64,000 nucleotides of DNA from Salarias fasciatus (Eukaryota; Chordata; Actinopteri; Blenniiformes; Blenniidae). The stretch is from NCBI RefSeq assembly GCF_902148845.1, contig NC_043756.1, forward strand, positions 24,679,623 to 24,743,622, read 5' to 3'. The number at the start of each line of letters is the position of its first letter. Positions within the stretch are counted from its first letter, which is position 1. Of this stretch, positions 10,996 through 23,869 are shown piece by piece. The notes under the pieces are model-generated. The model worked only from the letters and a program-made list of their open reading frames with translations. It was not told where the DNA came from and searched no databases. The position numbers and the translations under genes were made by a program.

Positions 10996-13900
10996 TCACT
11001 GCTGCTGCAGCTGCAGACTGTTGATAAACACCGTCTGCACCTCGTTGATATCGTCCCCGGCCTCTATGGGGATGCTGTGCCGGTCCGGCGAGCTGGAGAA
11101 CCTGCCGGACTCCAACGGCGCCCCGTACCGACACTGGCCGGCGTTCTCATAGTAGGAATCCCCGCACCCCCCCGCCGCACCCGGGAGGCTCTCACAGATG
11201 TCTGCGTAAGGGTGCTGAGGGGAGAGGCGGTTGCAGTCCGGGGCCTGCTGGGAGCCCAGGTGCAGGTGGAGGCGGTGCTCCGGCCCGGGGCTGTGACAGG
11301 GGCTGTGGCAGGGGCTGTGAGGGATCAGGCAGGTCTGCAGGCAGCTGTTCCGCCGAACGGCCCGGTGCAGGTCCAGCCGGGCGATCAGCGGCTTGCCGAT
11401 GTTCACGCTCCTGGTCCAGTGGATGGGATGGCCGTCGTCCATGGCAGCGAAGGTGCCCTGAAGACACACGGTGAAGACCAGCTCCTCCTGAGGCATGGAG
11501 GGAGGAGACGGTCAAACTCAAGGAAATTTCTTGATGAGAATCACTGATTTAGAACAAAACGAAATACGAACAAGACGATAATCATTTCAGAATATTAGAA
11601 GGAGGGAGGGAGCATCCACATGGAATAAGAATTTACCAGTCTCAAACATCAACGTAATCATAACATAAGATCATCACATTGGAAAAGTATTTCTCCCTTA
11701 AAATAAAGGCGTCCATACTTCTGGAACCTAGTTGTCTTTATGAGGATTTACCCTGAGCTTCTGCAGCGAGCTGATCCTGGTATAGAGGCAATGCTGCGGC
11801 AGGCTGCTGGACAGCAGGTAGATCCCCGTCTCCTCCGGAGTCTCTCTGTTCATCTCTTTGGGATCAACGTCCAGATCCTGCAGCAGCAACACAGTTTCAG
11901 GCCACATCTGACAAGATCAGCGTCTGGAGAGCAGAGTCTGAGCCGCACTGCGCTGAACCTGAGAGAAGTCCGTGACGTGGGCCTGGCAGAAAGACATGTC
12001 CTCAGGCTTCTTGACGATGTGAGTGTAGATGACCAGCACGTTGGAGAACTCGGCGGCGAAGCCCAGCTTGATCTGAGCGCCGCAGTCAAAGTCGAGACAC
12101 ATGCTCTCAGGAAGATCTGGAGGGACACACACACACACACACACACTGCCAACTTTCTGCCAAAAACTGAACATTTTTCCTAATGCTCTAAAGGTGACAA
12201 CACTGCAACAGAGATATTTGTATGCCTATGCATCATATCACTATGCTTCTTCTGAATCCACTCTTGCACCAACCATGTTCATGTGTGTTTTGGTTATTTA
12301 TTTTCATTTCATTTACATGAAAAAAAAGACATTTTTGTGACTCCAAACTCACCATGAGCTTTCGCCCACTGGCGGCTATGCACGTGGGCGAGATTGGCGC
12401 CGTCGCTGGGCAGAATGGGATCGGTCAGCGCTCTCCTCTCTGACAGACTGCTGCGGATCTCCAGAGCCTGTTTCCCCTTTGTGGCATCAAACTGACCCAT
12501 GTCTGAGCAGAAAAAACAGAAGAAATCCAATACAGACTGTTGAGTAATAAATGATAAGTGCACCAGCCCCTCCAGAGAGCGCTCCACTTTGAATCAACTC
12601 ATCTTCCTGACCTCAAATTAGAGGTACTTAAACCAAATCTTAGATGGAATTTAAAAAAATGGATCCTTAATTAATTGTTCTTCATCTTAAAGCAAACACC
12701 ATGAATCCATAAGCAAGCCACTACAGCTCTGACATAAATAATGCAAAGCAAGCTGCATTAACACGAGAACCCAGAGAGATGCAGCTAATGTTCAATCAAT
12801 AGGCATTTAATAGGATCCAGAAATAGTTTCTTGGTTCATAACAGCCCGATTGTTTTCTTCTACTGTCTTCCGTCTCGTACCCTCAGCGACTCTGTCCAGC
12901 ACCACAGTGATCTTCTCGTTATCCAGCAGCCGCTTCTTCAGAAACTTCACAAACACGCCGTTGGTGAAGCCGGTGGAGCTGAGCTCGAAGGCCTCAGCAT
13001 CCTGGCACCTAATGAGGGGTGAAGGAGGGAAATGGAAGAGAGAGAGTGAACCTTTTAAACTCTGAGTAGATGAACTTTGTGCACATTTGAGGCCTTACGT
13101 GGCATATCCAAAGACAATGTTGGCTGTAACCCTCAGGACGACGTTCGGAGTGCTGTCATCGTGAATGTTCCTGGAAAAAAAAAAATTCTAATATGTAATT
13201 AAAGCAGTAAACCTCTATTAGGCCTCAGCTAGATGGGAAACACCACTTTAACTAGCCTTCTGTGGTATAAAGGCTGCCAAATACCAGAGACATAACCTCC
13301 TGTGGCCTACCTTTGCCTCCTTTAGGTTGATTATTTTCACTACAACAGACAACACAATTTATTTCTCTTTTAATGGGGATCAAATCTACTTATACTGGAT
13401 AAAAAACATCAAATAAATGTCTTAACATCTAAGTAAGGTAGGGCTGTCAACTCTCACAAACACGACTTAAAACTCACAAGAGTACCTCTGAACTCTCCAA
13501 GTAGTGATTTTAGATCAATTGTGCAATTTCTTTTTCCCAAAAGTACAAAGTTACTGTTGCTGAGTGATCTGTATGCAGTAAATATTTTTACTTTATGTTG
13601 TTTTTGGAACTCTTCGTATTTCAGCTGTTGTTTATTCAGAGGCGAGTTGGGGAAGGTTTTCGGGATGGACACAATGGAAGTGGAAGGTATTTTTGTTCCC
13701 CCTCGTCAAACTCATCAAATACACAATCCAACAACCCCAAAACACTTTGGTGGACACGTTATAATCCGCACATTCACTACGCTGTGGAACACCAACAAAT
13801 AATATTGTAGCGTTACGACATTGAAGCAAATACTGGGAACTACTTTTTCTTTTGAAATCACTACGCCCAGACGCCATATTTAGTAAGTAGTTCCGTATTA

Positions 13901-16900
13901 GCAATCTTCGCATAAACAACTCAATCTGGTAATTCTGCATTAATATTTCACAGCGTAGTGAATGTGTGGATTATAACATGTCCACCAAAGTGTTTTGGGG
14001 TTGTTGGATTGTGTATTTGATGAGTTTGATGAAGGGAAGCAAAAATACCATCCAGTTCCATTGTGTCTGTCCCGAAAACCTTCCCAGACTCACCTCTGAA
14101 TAAACAATAGCTCGCCCTCACAAAAAAAGTAAGTATGCTGTTCGAAATGACTAAGGAATTGTGCTAAATGGGCCAATTTGCCAAAATGTTGAAGCATCCC
14201 TTTAAGCCTCAGACTGACCTCTTGCGGCACATGTCCAGCAGGAAGATGTTGAGGCCGGTCTCCTTCTCCTGCATCAGCTGCAGGATGCTCTGCACACACA
14301 GACAGTTCGCCGAGTGGTACGGGTTTGGCGCGTCCACCGGCACCATGAAGCTGTTCCCGTAGTTCTCGTAGCCGTGGCCAGCGTAGTACAGCAGTCCTGC
14401 AGAGTGATACAGTCATTACAGTTCACATCAAGGCCACCGACTGTAGCCTGGAAACGAGCCGCTGTACCATAAACGCCCTTGTGGAGCAGCAGCAGGAACT
14501 CGTCCACGGCGTTCCTCATCTCGGACTCGGTGAGGTCCAGCAGGGAGACCACCTTGAAGTTGAGCTGCCGCAGGAGGTTGGTGAGCTCGTACACGTCCAC
14601 CATCGGGGCTTTGAGCTGCGGGTGGTTCTGGTACGACAGGTTGCCGATCAGCAGGGCCACTTTGTCAGTCGCTGGCGTAATGAAAAGAAAAACAAAAAGC
14701 GGGACAATGCAGTTAGAGATTTGTTTTGCACGCACTTCACAGCAACTTCATCTTCATGTGATCATATTTCTTCTGATATTTGGAGGGTTTTTGCCAACAG
14801 GGTTACAATCATTCTGAGATCCGACAAAAAGAGTTTGGGGTCTACCGTCTTCCTCATGGTGCATTAACAGAACATTTAACCTCTTCAGCGCAACAAAAAT
14901 CACCTCAGTATAATTTGAAATGAATGGCTGGATTGTTGAAAACTGAAGATCAGACTGAGCCATCAGTAACAGCTGGTTTTCCACACATAAGACGGAACGT
15001 TTAAGCACGTTTATGACAGATCTGAATAAAAGGCACCTTTTAAATTATCTTGTAGTCTCACACTACATTTATTTTTATGAAAACACTTCAAAAGCACTGT
15101 TCTTGATTATTCTAAAGACTGTTTTCCAAGGAGCCTAATATTATTTCATATGCTCAAAAAAGAAAAATCAGAATGAAAATGAAACGGAACTATTCCATTT
15201 TTAAAAAGATTACCAGCACTGGCAGCACTCAGATATGAAGCAGGGGAGATTTTGTAATGACTCATGTTCTTCGCATATGAAAAAAAAAAAAAAACATCTC
15301 TTTCGATTTCTAAAATTGGATTTTATTCAGAGAAAAAAGTCAGGATGCACTGCCATACTGAGGGTGTCACAGTGCATCGCATGCCTGCGCCGTGACGTGT
15401 CTCGTGTTGCCACACTTGTGAAACTATTTTTTTTTTTCCGGCGTTTATATCAAAAGAGGAACTGACGTAAATGAAGACAAAGATTTTTTTTTTGTTTCAG
15501 ACGCAGAAAACTTGGTGAACTGCAGCCACACTGTCGGGACAACATAAACACTTACCGTACAGTTGATCAGGGATACTGTTTAGAAAATGCTCCTCAGAAT
15601 CTAAAATTAAAATGTGAAAGAAACAAATAACAACAAGATGGGAAGATGGACATGTTTGAATGTGTAAAAGCCTGTAGAGAAGTCCTCCTCTTACTTCCTC
15701 CGATGGCGAAAAGGTCATCTAGGAATGGAAAACACAGACATGTAATAATCATTTGAGTGTTATTAATCTGTGATCAGACACAAAAGATGTAGGAAAAAGT
15801 CACTTGGAAAGCGTCACCCAATTAGATTTAGAAGCTTAAAACAGAGGTACAGTGGGGGTTTTTTTTCTTACTGCCAACAAGTTCCATGAAAAGATCAAAA
15901 CCAGGAATGTGGTAGCCTTCTGTGCAATACACTGCAGCCACTGACGGGCAAAACAAGGAGTTACTCAAACTGAGGGACTTAATTGTTGTTTTGGGCCATT
16001 TGTGGGTCCATAAGTTCCACTTTTCAATGGAAAACTTCGTCACATACACAGCCTAACTGGAAAGGTCCCGAGTTTCTGAGAAGCTGATGTGATGTTATTC
16101 AAAAAGACATGAGATGGGATTTTTAAATCAGCAGTCTATATTAAAACAAATGTTGCATTTAAAGAGAAAAACCTGATTTTATTAGACTATTGTTGAAGAT
16201 CTTGTTCCATTATACAGCAAACTGGTTAAAAGAAGCACAAATGGGGTTTTTATTTCATCAGAAAACCCAATCTGTGCCACTTCAGTCCAAACAAATACAC
16301 CTGGAGATTAAACTGAAGTTACTAGACTATGAACCTGTGCAATATTCTACTTTATTTGGTTCTTTCTATTCCAGAAAACCAGTCTCACAAATGTAAACAC
16401 ACCAGTGTGTGAATCAGTGTGAAATGTGAAGCTTTCCTGAAGGGAGATCAGTGATGCAGTTAGGAAAACCGATGTTTTAAAGCAAGAAACTTTTCAGAAC
16501 ATCTGTTACGATTTGCGTAAAAAATCATAGATTACATAAAGCTGAAGGGAGCTTGATCTTTAACCTTGATATAAGCAGCTTCCCAAAACTCTCTTTTCCT
16601 TCAAATCTCTACAAAAGAAGGAAAGGAGTGCAAAGATAGAAGTAAATGGGAAATGCTTTAGTTTTTTTTTAAATACATGTTTGTGTTGATGTAATGACTG
16701 ACAGCAGAGGAAGAATATTGTATTATTGTATGTGCCACTGATTCAAAGCACCATTTTTACTGATACACTGTGTACCTCTGCAACGGTGTTGCTGAGTATT
16801 GTTTCATCATAAAAGGTATATAACACTGGGGAAAACACCAGCTCTGCAAAATGAAGAATGAACAGAATTTATTAATCAGTGGCCTCAGTGCATCTAAAAC

Positions 16901-18786
16901 CACTTTTCATACTGTCATAGCATTTAATCAGTAGAAAAAGAGGTTCTGATTTTTTCATAGCATAGTTCTGTGAGTCATTTGGATTGAAAAACAGTAAATC
17001 ATCCTGTCTTTCAGAAATTTGAGTGTATTACTATAATTAGAATGGATTTTCCAGGGCAGAGTGAAAGTGACAAAGCTTTAGCCACGATGGAACAAATAGG
17101 CTGCTTTTGTTTACGTGCAAATTCATCTAAAATGAACAAAACATTCCCAATGTGAGGGGATTTTTACAATATTATCAGATCCTGACCACGAGCACAAAAT
17201 GCACTGTGCCTAATCAGAGGATCCTGAATGATATTCGGAGAAAACATTCACAAAAACAGCTGTACTTCTACCATCTACTCATAAAGACAGGAAAATACTG
17301 CAGGACTGATGGGGGACCAGGTTTTGGTTCTTCAGCTGGACAAACACTGTCAATGCTATGTGAAAGCTAATCAGCCCCGGTCAGTGAAATAACTATGTTG
17401 ATGTGAAGCAAGAGAAGCATGGCTGTTAGATGTGTTGCTTTACTGTCAGAGGGTCCACAATGTTTCCACCTTTTCACGGCAATATGACAGATACTGGCTG
17501 ATTGGAGGTAAAACCAGGAGCCCGATTACTCCACAAGCATGTGAAACCTGCAGCTCAAACCCTGTGTGCTTGATGTTGGTTAGTTTTTGAGCAATACGAC
17601 CCAGACTATGGCCCACATGCGGTTCTAAGAGCGACGCCCACATGCCGCTAATGCCTGCTGATTGCCACCCCACAGCATGCACCACCGCTTCCAACTCTAC
17701 CTTCAGAGCACTCCATGGCCTCTGAAATCTGGACAGAGATCCTTGGTGCTTTCAGTTCAGAAAAGAAGCAGGAAATTGCTCAAACATAATGGCAAATATG
17801 CAGATTTTATTGCATGAAGCGAAACGGTGGAAAGCGTGACATACCTACGACCACGTCCACTTCGCTGCTCCACATCCTCTCCGTGCTGCTGCTGATCTCA
17901 CAGCGATACCTGCCGTGGTGATCCTGCGTCACGTGAGGGATCTGAAACAGGCACACCGGTTTCTACCACACATTCCCCCTCCCAGCGAAGGAGCTCAGAG
18001 CGTCTCCTCACCAGGAGTTTCCTCTTTGTGCCGTCGGGGATGGGAACGCCGTTCTTGTGCCACTGGAAGCGAGGGATGGGGCGACCCACGGCGCCACACT
18101 CCAGCTGCAGGGTCTCGCCCACGTGCAGCCGCTGGGGCTGGGGCTGAATCACCAGCTTCAGCCGGCCATCCAAAGACTGATAACTCTGTCCTGAGCGAGA
18201 AGAGTGAGAACAGCACGATTCAGACACAAGGGAATCCACAGCGCTGCACAAAGAAGACATTCAAACAAAGCAGTTAAGAACCTTCAGCGATTAAGGTCAC
18301 AAAATACATTTAAGAAAAGTGTAATGTGTGTGAATTTACAAAAAAATAAAAAGAGAAGTTAAAAAAAAAGACATTGTGCACATTTATGTAATGAGACAGA
18401 GAAAACGATCAGGAATGAATGTTGCAGGAAAATATATAAGAATCTATATACTTAACTAACACTTAAAGAAAAATATTCCATTTCACTGAACGAATAAGCG
18501 TTTCTGATTCACTGTTCTTTTCTGGTTGAAATGATTCCCTTTCTGTATATTTGTACACATGCAGCGCCTCACCGCAGGGCGTGGCCACATTCAGAACGTC
18601 CACCTGAGCCCACTGGCTGAACTCGAAGGCGTCGCCGCTGTTCACCCTGCAGATGTAAAAGCCGGCGTCCTTCAGCTGCACCGGACTGATCACAAGGTCC
18701 GGAGAGAAGCTGTTCGGGATCTGAGGAGGAAAAGTCAGAGAGATCTACCGACTGTCTAAACACAAAAGAAAGAAAGAAAGAAACAA

Positions 18787-18819
<33 letters not shown>

Positions 18820-20874
18820 GAGAGAAGCTCACCTCCTCTTTGGATTTGAACCACTGGTACTGGACGGGAGATTTGCCCACAGCGTGGCAGCTCAGACGCA
18901 GGTTGTGGCCACAGAGAAGCGCCACCGGCTGGGGCTGAATGAGGATCTGCAGGGCTGCACATTCATAGGACGTTCACTGGGAATGCATGCTCACTCCGTT
19001 TACTGCACGTTTAATGCCAGACATCTGAATTCACGATTTAACCGAACTTGAATGAGCTTAAAATAAAACACTGAACAGCAGAATCTCTCTGGACCTGGTG
19101 GCTTCAGGCACTGAAGAGCCTCTGAGTTCCCCAGAGTCTTGAGGTAGTCCATCAGGTGTCCGGCAGTGCAGCCTCGCTCTCCCATCAGCCTCAGCAGCAT
19201 GAGACTCGGGCTGCCCTCCAGCTCCAGCACCTTCAGGGAGCACATCTCCATGTCGTCCGAGCTGCAGGAGGACGCAGCACACAGATCATCGACAACGGCA
19301 CTGCCAAAGTTTTACACTTGTAGTGACACTTTCGAGACATTTGACGATCCAGTTTAGTGTTTTTTTTTTATCTCTTTATTGCCATGATGTGTCTCTTTGA
19401 GCAGATTTTCACCATTTTCAAATCATTTAGAGTGAAATTATCTTTCAAAATATCTTATTTTGTGTCTCTGTGTTTGATTTTTTAATCTGATTTTTTTAAA
19501 TGTTTTGTTTGAAATGTTATTTTGTGTTTGAAGTTAATTGTACTGCATCTCAATTACGCTGAGTTGAAATAAATATTGGACTTCCGAGATACATCTGGAC
19601 ACTTTCTTCTGTTTTTCTCACATTTACCTGTCTTGAACATCATTTGAGTAGTTTTGCATGTCCAGTGCCACTTTCTAAAACTTTTTACATGTCTGTTTGG
19701 TCATGTTTATTTCTATATATCTCGCTGTTGTCTGTATTATTTCGTATCCTTTCTTCACACCTGTGTAGTTCAGGTGTGTCAAACATACAGCACACCAGAA
19801 GGTAAAAATAAGACAGAAAAAACACAACACGGAGACCCAAGATGACACATCAGAGTGCAGCAGTGAATGCAGCTACATTATTCATGGGGTCATCACAGCT
19901 GATTTGAGGGTCAGCTTGTGAAACCATGAATGCTAGAGGATGCAAAAGCTGCAAGTGGAAAATATGTTTTTAGGAAAATTAAATGCTGCACTATGGAAGA
20001 GTGATTAGTGCCTCACAGCAAGAAGGTTCTGGGTTCTAATACTGTCTGGGGCCCATCCACACACAGGGAGAACATGCATATATGTGCAGGTAGTATTGGC
20101 ACATCATACATTTCTTATTTGGTTTGTCTCATCTATCTGCTTCATTTTGTACAATTTTTATACATTTTAATAGTGTTATTCATCTGTATACGTCCTGTCT
20201 CGTCTGTGAGATCAGTATTTTGTTTTGTCTTAAACCTGCTGTAAATTCTGCCAGACAGCGCAGACAGTTCAGGGCATTTTGTGTGTTTCTACTGCAGACA
20301 TTCTGACATGTTTATTCTATTGTGTATACCAAATAAAACAGATAATATAAAGTTCCTGAATGGACTCCTAATCCATGCATGTATAAACACAGTCATTCAT
20401 GTAACATATATTTTAGTGATTTCCAGTTGCAGCATTAATACATTGAATGTTCTATTCTTTAATGTATTGTGTTTTACTATCATTAGTTCCTGTGATTAAA
20501 ATCTTCAGTGCAGGTTAGTGTGATGAGGTCTGAGGTGTTTCAGTCATTAACAGAGAATAAAGTCTTACTACAATCAGGATCGTGAATAAATTCTGCTCAG
20601 TGGTTACATGTCCAAGACTAAAAACAAAAATGTGCATCTGTAGTTTCACCATGACTGTATATTTACAGCTTCACTACTGTCTTGGGATGTGTTTACACGC
20701 CCAGCCGGGGCGATTTCCTGCCCACCTGACTTTAAAGCGCCTGTCGTTGCCGATGATCTCCCCCAGCTTCCTCCAGCCTCTGCCGCTGGACTTGTCCAGC
20801 ACCTCGCAGAGCTTCTTCACCTGCGGCTCCTTCAGCATGCTGATCCTCGCGCTCCGCTCCAGAGACTCCGACAT
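10996..20874 (-). CDS. malt1: MALT1 paracaspase (17 coding exons, complete)
   Basis: Exons (minus strand): 20874-20726, 19261-19095, 18954-18833, 18720-18573, 18190-18012, 17941-17845, 15931-15872, 15718-15695, 15600-15556, 14671-14468, 14396-14219, 13170-13099, 13008-12881, 12502-12353, 12116-11959, 11877-11752, 11487-10996. All phases fit; about 832 aa (human 824). Order: death domain (exons 1-2, GRGWRKLGEIIG), two Ig domains (LSCHAVG..YQWF..FYICRV and LQLECGAVG..FQWHKNG..YRCEI), three tiny exons, then the caspase-like domain from KVALLIGN. The catalytic His (YYAGHGYE, about residue 406) and Cys (LLDMCRKR, about 454) are intact. The C-terminal Ig-like region holds PEETGIYL, equivalent to a human TRAF6-binding motif. 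MALT1 joins BCL10 and CARD proteins downstream of antigen receptors, recruits TRAF6 and cleaves after Arg in the cytosol. The start chosen is MSESLERSAR at 20874; an upstream in-frame extension exists (see findings). Confidence 0.93.
12126..12148. repeat. (CA)n microsatellite beside a malt1 splice acceptor
   Basis: A short CA run lies about 10 bases upstream, on the coding strand, of the acceptor for malt1 exon 15. On the minus strand it reads (TG)n followed by the pyrimidine-rich TCCCTCCAG acceptor, so its length could influence exon recognition. Confidence 0.8.
13628..14205. mobile_element. Palindromic foldback/MITE-like element in a malt1 intron
   Basis: Two arms of about 160 bases, 13628-13788 and 13947-14107, are imperfect inverted repeats of each other. 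Matching blocks include TTCAGAGG..GAAGGTTTTCGGGA against TCCCGAAAACCTTCC..CCTCTGAA, and CCCCAAAACACTTTGGTGGA against its complement. The spacer has a second smaller inverted block (GGAACTACT and AGTAGTTCC). The right side continues to a TTAAAGGGATGC-type end (minus strand) at 14205. The unit ends about 13 bases inside the intron after the exon carrying the catalytic residues. No transposase is present. The left terminus is not defined. Confidence 0.75.
18767..18826. repeat. (GAAA)n/(GA)n purine microsatellite
   Basis: The tract lies in a malt1 intron directly after exon 3. Read on the coding strand it is (TC)n only a few bases downstream of the donor at 18832. Apparent ORFs through it are artefacts. 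Confidence 0.95.
20000..20082 (+). mobile_element. tRNA-like SINE fragment (5' part)
   Basis: GATTAGTGCCTCACAGCAAG, then AGGTTCTGGGTTCTAATAC (B-box-like) and CACACAGGGAGAACATGCAT follow the layout of a widespread teleost tRNA-derived repeat ('GTGGTTAGCACTGTCGCCTCACAGCAAGAAGGTTCTGGGTTCGAATCC..'). It is degenerate and 5'-incomplete, in malt1 intron 1. Confidence 0.6.
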
Positions 20875-21109
20875 GGCCAGCAGCTCGCGCACTTTAACAT
20901 CCAGGTGTCGACAACGACACGCATCCAGTCGGAAGAGAAGAGCGCACTTCCTGGAAGAAGTGTAGAGAGTGAGTCGTACACGCCCACCGGGCCGGGCTGG
21001 AGTTCCCCCAGCAGCCGCAGCGCGCCCTCGAAGATCGTCTATGAAATGAGATGCACTGCTGACTCTTTCAATGACAACTTTTTTTCCCTTTCCCTTTCTT
21101 GAAAGTTGC

Positions 21110-21160
<51 letters not shown>

Positions 21161-21855
21161 GTTCTTTTAACAGGAGAACTCAAAAACCTCTTGACAACTG
21201 AGTTCATATTTGTCATACTAACAGATAAAATGCAAAAGAAAAAACTGAAAACTTTCACATCTATTACAATATTATGAATTATCTTTTATAATACAATGTA
21301 GCAGGATGACAGTAAAATTTTAATTTAATGGCACTATACAACAATTATCTTTCGTTTTAATGTTGAAAGTTACAAAATAAATTTTCCTTATTAGTGGAAC
21401 AGTTTCAGGAAATACTTGAAGATATTCTCAAATAAAAGGCTGCACAGCTTGTGATGACATGATTGTTTAAAAACACTCAAACACACACACAAAGAATAAA
21501 TCAAGTAAATGAGTTAAATCTGAGGAGTATCTATAATTTAGTACCTATATGCCTGTTATAATAGATATACTTTGCATAATTACAAATACTTTCAAAATTA
21601 CAAAAAAATACAAATATAAATAGAGAAAGCCAACTTACATATTTTTTTGTTTAAGTTTTTTGTTAAGTTATTATTCGTGTGTTGAACTCCTTGAAATTTT
21701 AGATATTTTGTACCTTTTTAAAAAGACCAAATAGCATGATGCTCACCAACTTCCTGAAGTTTGTAGAGGCTTGAATTTAGCTCAAAGTCATGCCTCTTGT
21801 TCTGACTATATGATCTTTGGTTACTCTCAGGTGGGCAGGTCGTGACGTATTTAGG
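20875..21855. other. malt1 - prlr intergenic/promoter interval
   Basis: About 1 kb separates the malt1 start (minus) from the likely first exon of the prolactin receptor (plus), so the two genes are divergent. The first 170 bases upstream of malt1 are GC-rich and may be 5' UTR or promoter. A (TTG)n tract lies at 21107-21160. The rest is AT-rich with no gene seen. Confidence 0.5.
21107..21160. repeat. (TTG)n trinucleotide repeat, (CAA)n on the malt1 strand
   Basis: About 18 uninterrupted TTG units. On the minus strand these are CAA codons in the same frame as malt1 and upstream of its presumed start, so they would encode polyglutamine only if translation began further upstream. Confidence 0.97.
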
Positions 21856-21859
21856 CCCC

Positions 21860-21949
21860 TCCTCCTGAACGAAAAGTCTCACCTGAAGAGAGCAGGTGAG
21901 CAGACAGGTGAGGAGGGCGGTGTGTCCATGCTGCGGAGGCCTGAAGAAG
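21860..21949 (+). other. Candidate non-coding first exon of the prolactin receptor gene
   Basis: A GC-rich block ends at a strong splice donor (GAAG then GTGAGTGACC, exon end 21949). It is the best first-exon candidate before the coding exon at 23870. It contains one ATG at 21928. This is inferred only from position, composition and the donor; the 5' end is arbitrary. Confidence 0.35.
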
Positions 21950-23869
21950 GTGAGTGACCTCCACGACCTCCTGACCTCACCTTCACTCGCTCACATTTGA
22001 ACTTTCTCACTAACATTCATAGTTAAACATAAAGGCTTTAACTATTAAAATATGCACATTTTCAGGTGATTTCACCACTGAGGAAGTTCCTTCAATAGAG
22101 GATGTTTAACTTTTTAAATCAAACTGAATAGATCAGGTTTGAAGATTCTGTAATGAATTTCTCTCTGTAATGAATTGAAATGTAACAAATGAAGTAAAAA
22201 AAAAAAAAATAATAATACAGTTGTATTCAGTCAAGCTTGATTTATCTGGTACTTTTAGCCAGATTGCCATTAATAAAGGTAACAATGAGAAAAAAAGAAC
22301 AACAACAACAATACAGTAAATATATGGCCTGAATTAAAGAGGAAAAAAGCCCTGAAGATTAGTAAAGCACAACTGGACACAAAATATATGATAATTGTGA
22401 AGTCAAATGAACAAAAAAACATTATAGAATGTACGCTAACAAAGATTAGATAAACACAAACCTCATGAAAGTGACTTTTAGACATAAGGAAAATAGCAAA
22501 ACATTAAAATAGATAAGAAAATAAATCAGTGAAAGAAATAATACAATCAATCCAGCTAATATGCTGTACTAAGATGTTTGTATAGATTTCTGAATATTTT
22601 ATATAACCTTGTATTCTACGTACCTACGCACAATATGTAAAACATGAACTTTAGAAGAAGGAAAAATCATCTACCAAAGACCACTGAAGTAAAGGAGCTG
22701 AGAACCAAAAACATTACAGAGGAAAACAGAAACCCACACTCACAGAGGGGTAGAGGAATACTGATCAGTTATTGGAAAGATAAATGTTTGCTTTACACTG
22801 CTGAAAGAGCCATGTCAAGATGGAATTCAGAAAGAAGCTGATTTTGTTGCTGTAACAGTGTATCAGCAGGTTATGAAAACATTCAAATTTATTTGATAAT
22901 TTCTATTAATTTAACCAAAGGTCATTTATTGATATGACCCCAATAACACTTTTTAAAAAACTAGGTAATTGCTGTCAGCTGTTAATTTCTGGCTGGAAGG
23001 GTAACCTTGCAACCTTGTCGCAGAGCTGCTGTCTCTCTCAACTGTGTGCTTGAGCTTCAGCCAGTCTAATCTGTTGTATCGATTGTTTTTATTACATATA
23101 CACATAGCAAGTAATGCTGGCTTTCTTTTCTAAAATGTTGGAAGCTTATTTCATATATTAATTTGCTGCTTCATCTTTAATTCATAAATATATTTATTTT
23201 GACAACAGCTGTTTTGTCAATTCATAGTTTGTATTCTTTCACTTTGTGCCTCAAAACTATGATAGAAGTTGAGTCTTATCATGAATGTAGTTATTTTGTG
23301 AGTTTTGTATTGTCATTATTATGTTTTTATATTTAAGACATTTCAGAAACTTTTTTTACTTTATTCGAGACAAATTTATATTTTTATTTTTTACTTTTTT
23401 CGAAGTGAAATTTTAATCAAATATGAGTAGTTTTGCCAACTCCTGAAAATTCCTGAAAAATCTACCAAATTATCTTATCTGTTGTACAAAGCATTATGGC
23501 TAAAAATAATACTGAAATGAGACTTTCCTGCTCTAAAGTCCACCTTTTTTGTGAAAGCAAAACTCAGCTTTTTTCTTCGGCATGAAATCCTCATTCAGCA
23601 TATGGCTCATCGGTTCTCTAATGATGCTGTCGTGCAGGCAGATGAAGTTTGCGCTGCTCTTCACACATTTCTCAGCACTGACATTGCGCTGTGATCGTCG
23701 TGGGTGGGATGCATGTGTTTCAGATTGAAACATGATGAAGGCTGTTTCTGGTGGCGCTCCATGTTTTCCCTCCATGTCTGTTTGTTTGAGCTGAAAACAG
23801 GGCCGGAGACACGGATTCACGTCGTCTCACTAACCGCACGCTGTGTGTCTGTGCTGCAGCAAAGTCACC

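Noticed and set aside
10933-11547. 204-codon plus-strand ORF
   Set aside because: It is the antisense of the last malt1 exon, which reads correctly on the minus strand up to the stop at 10996.
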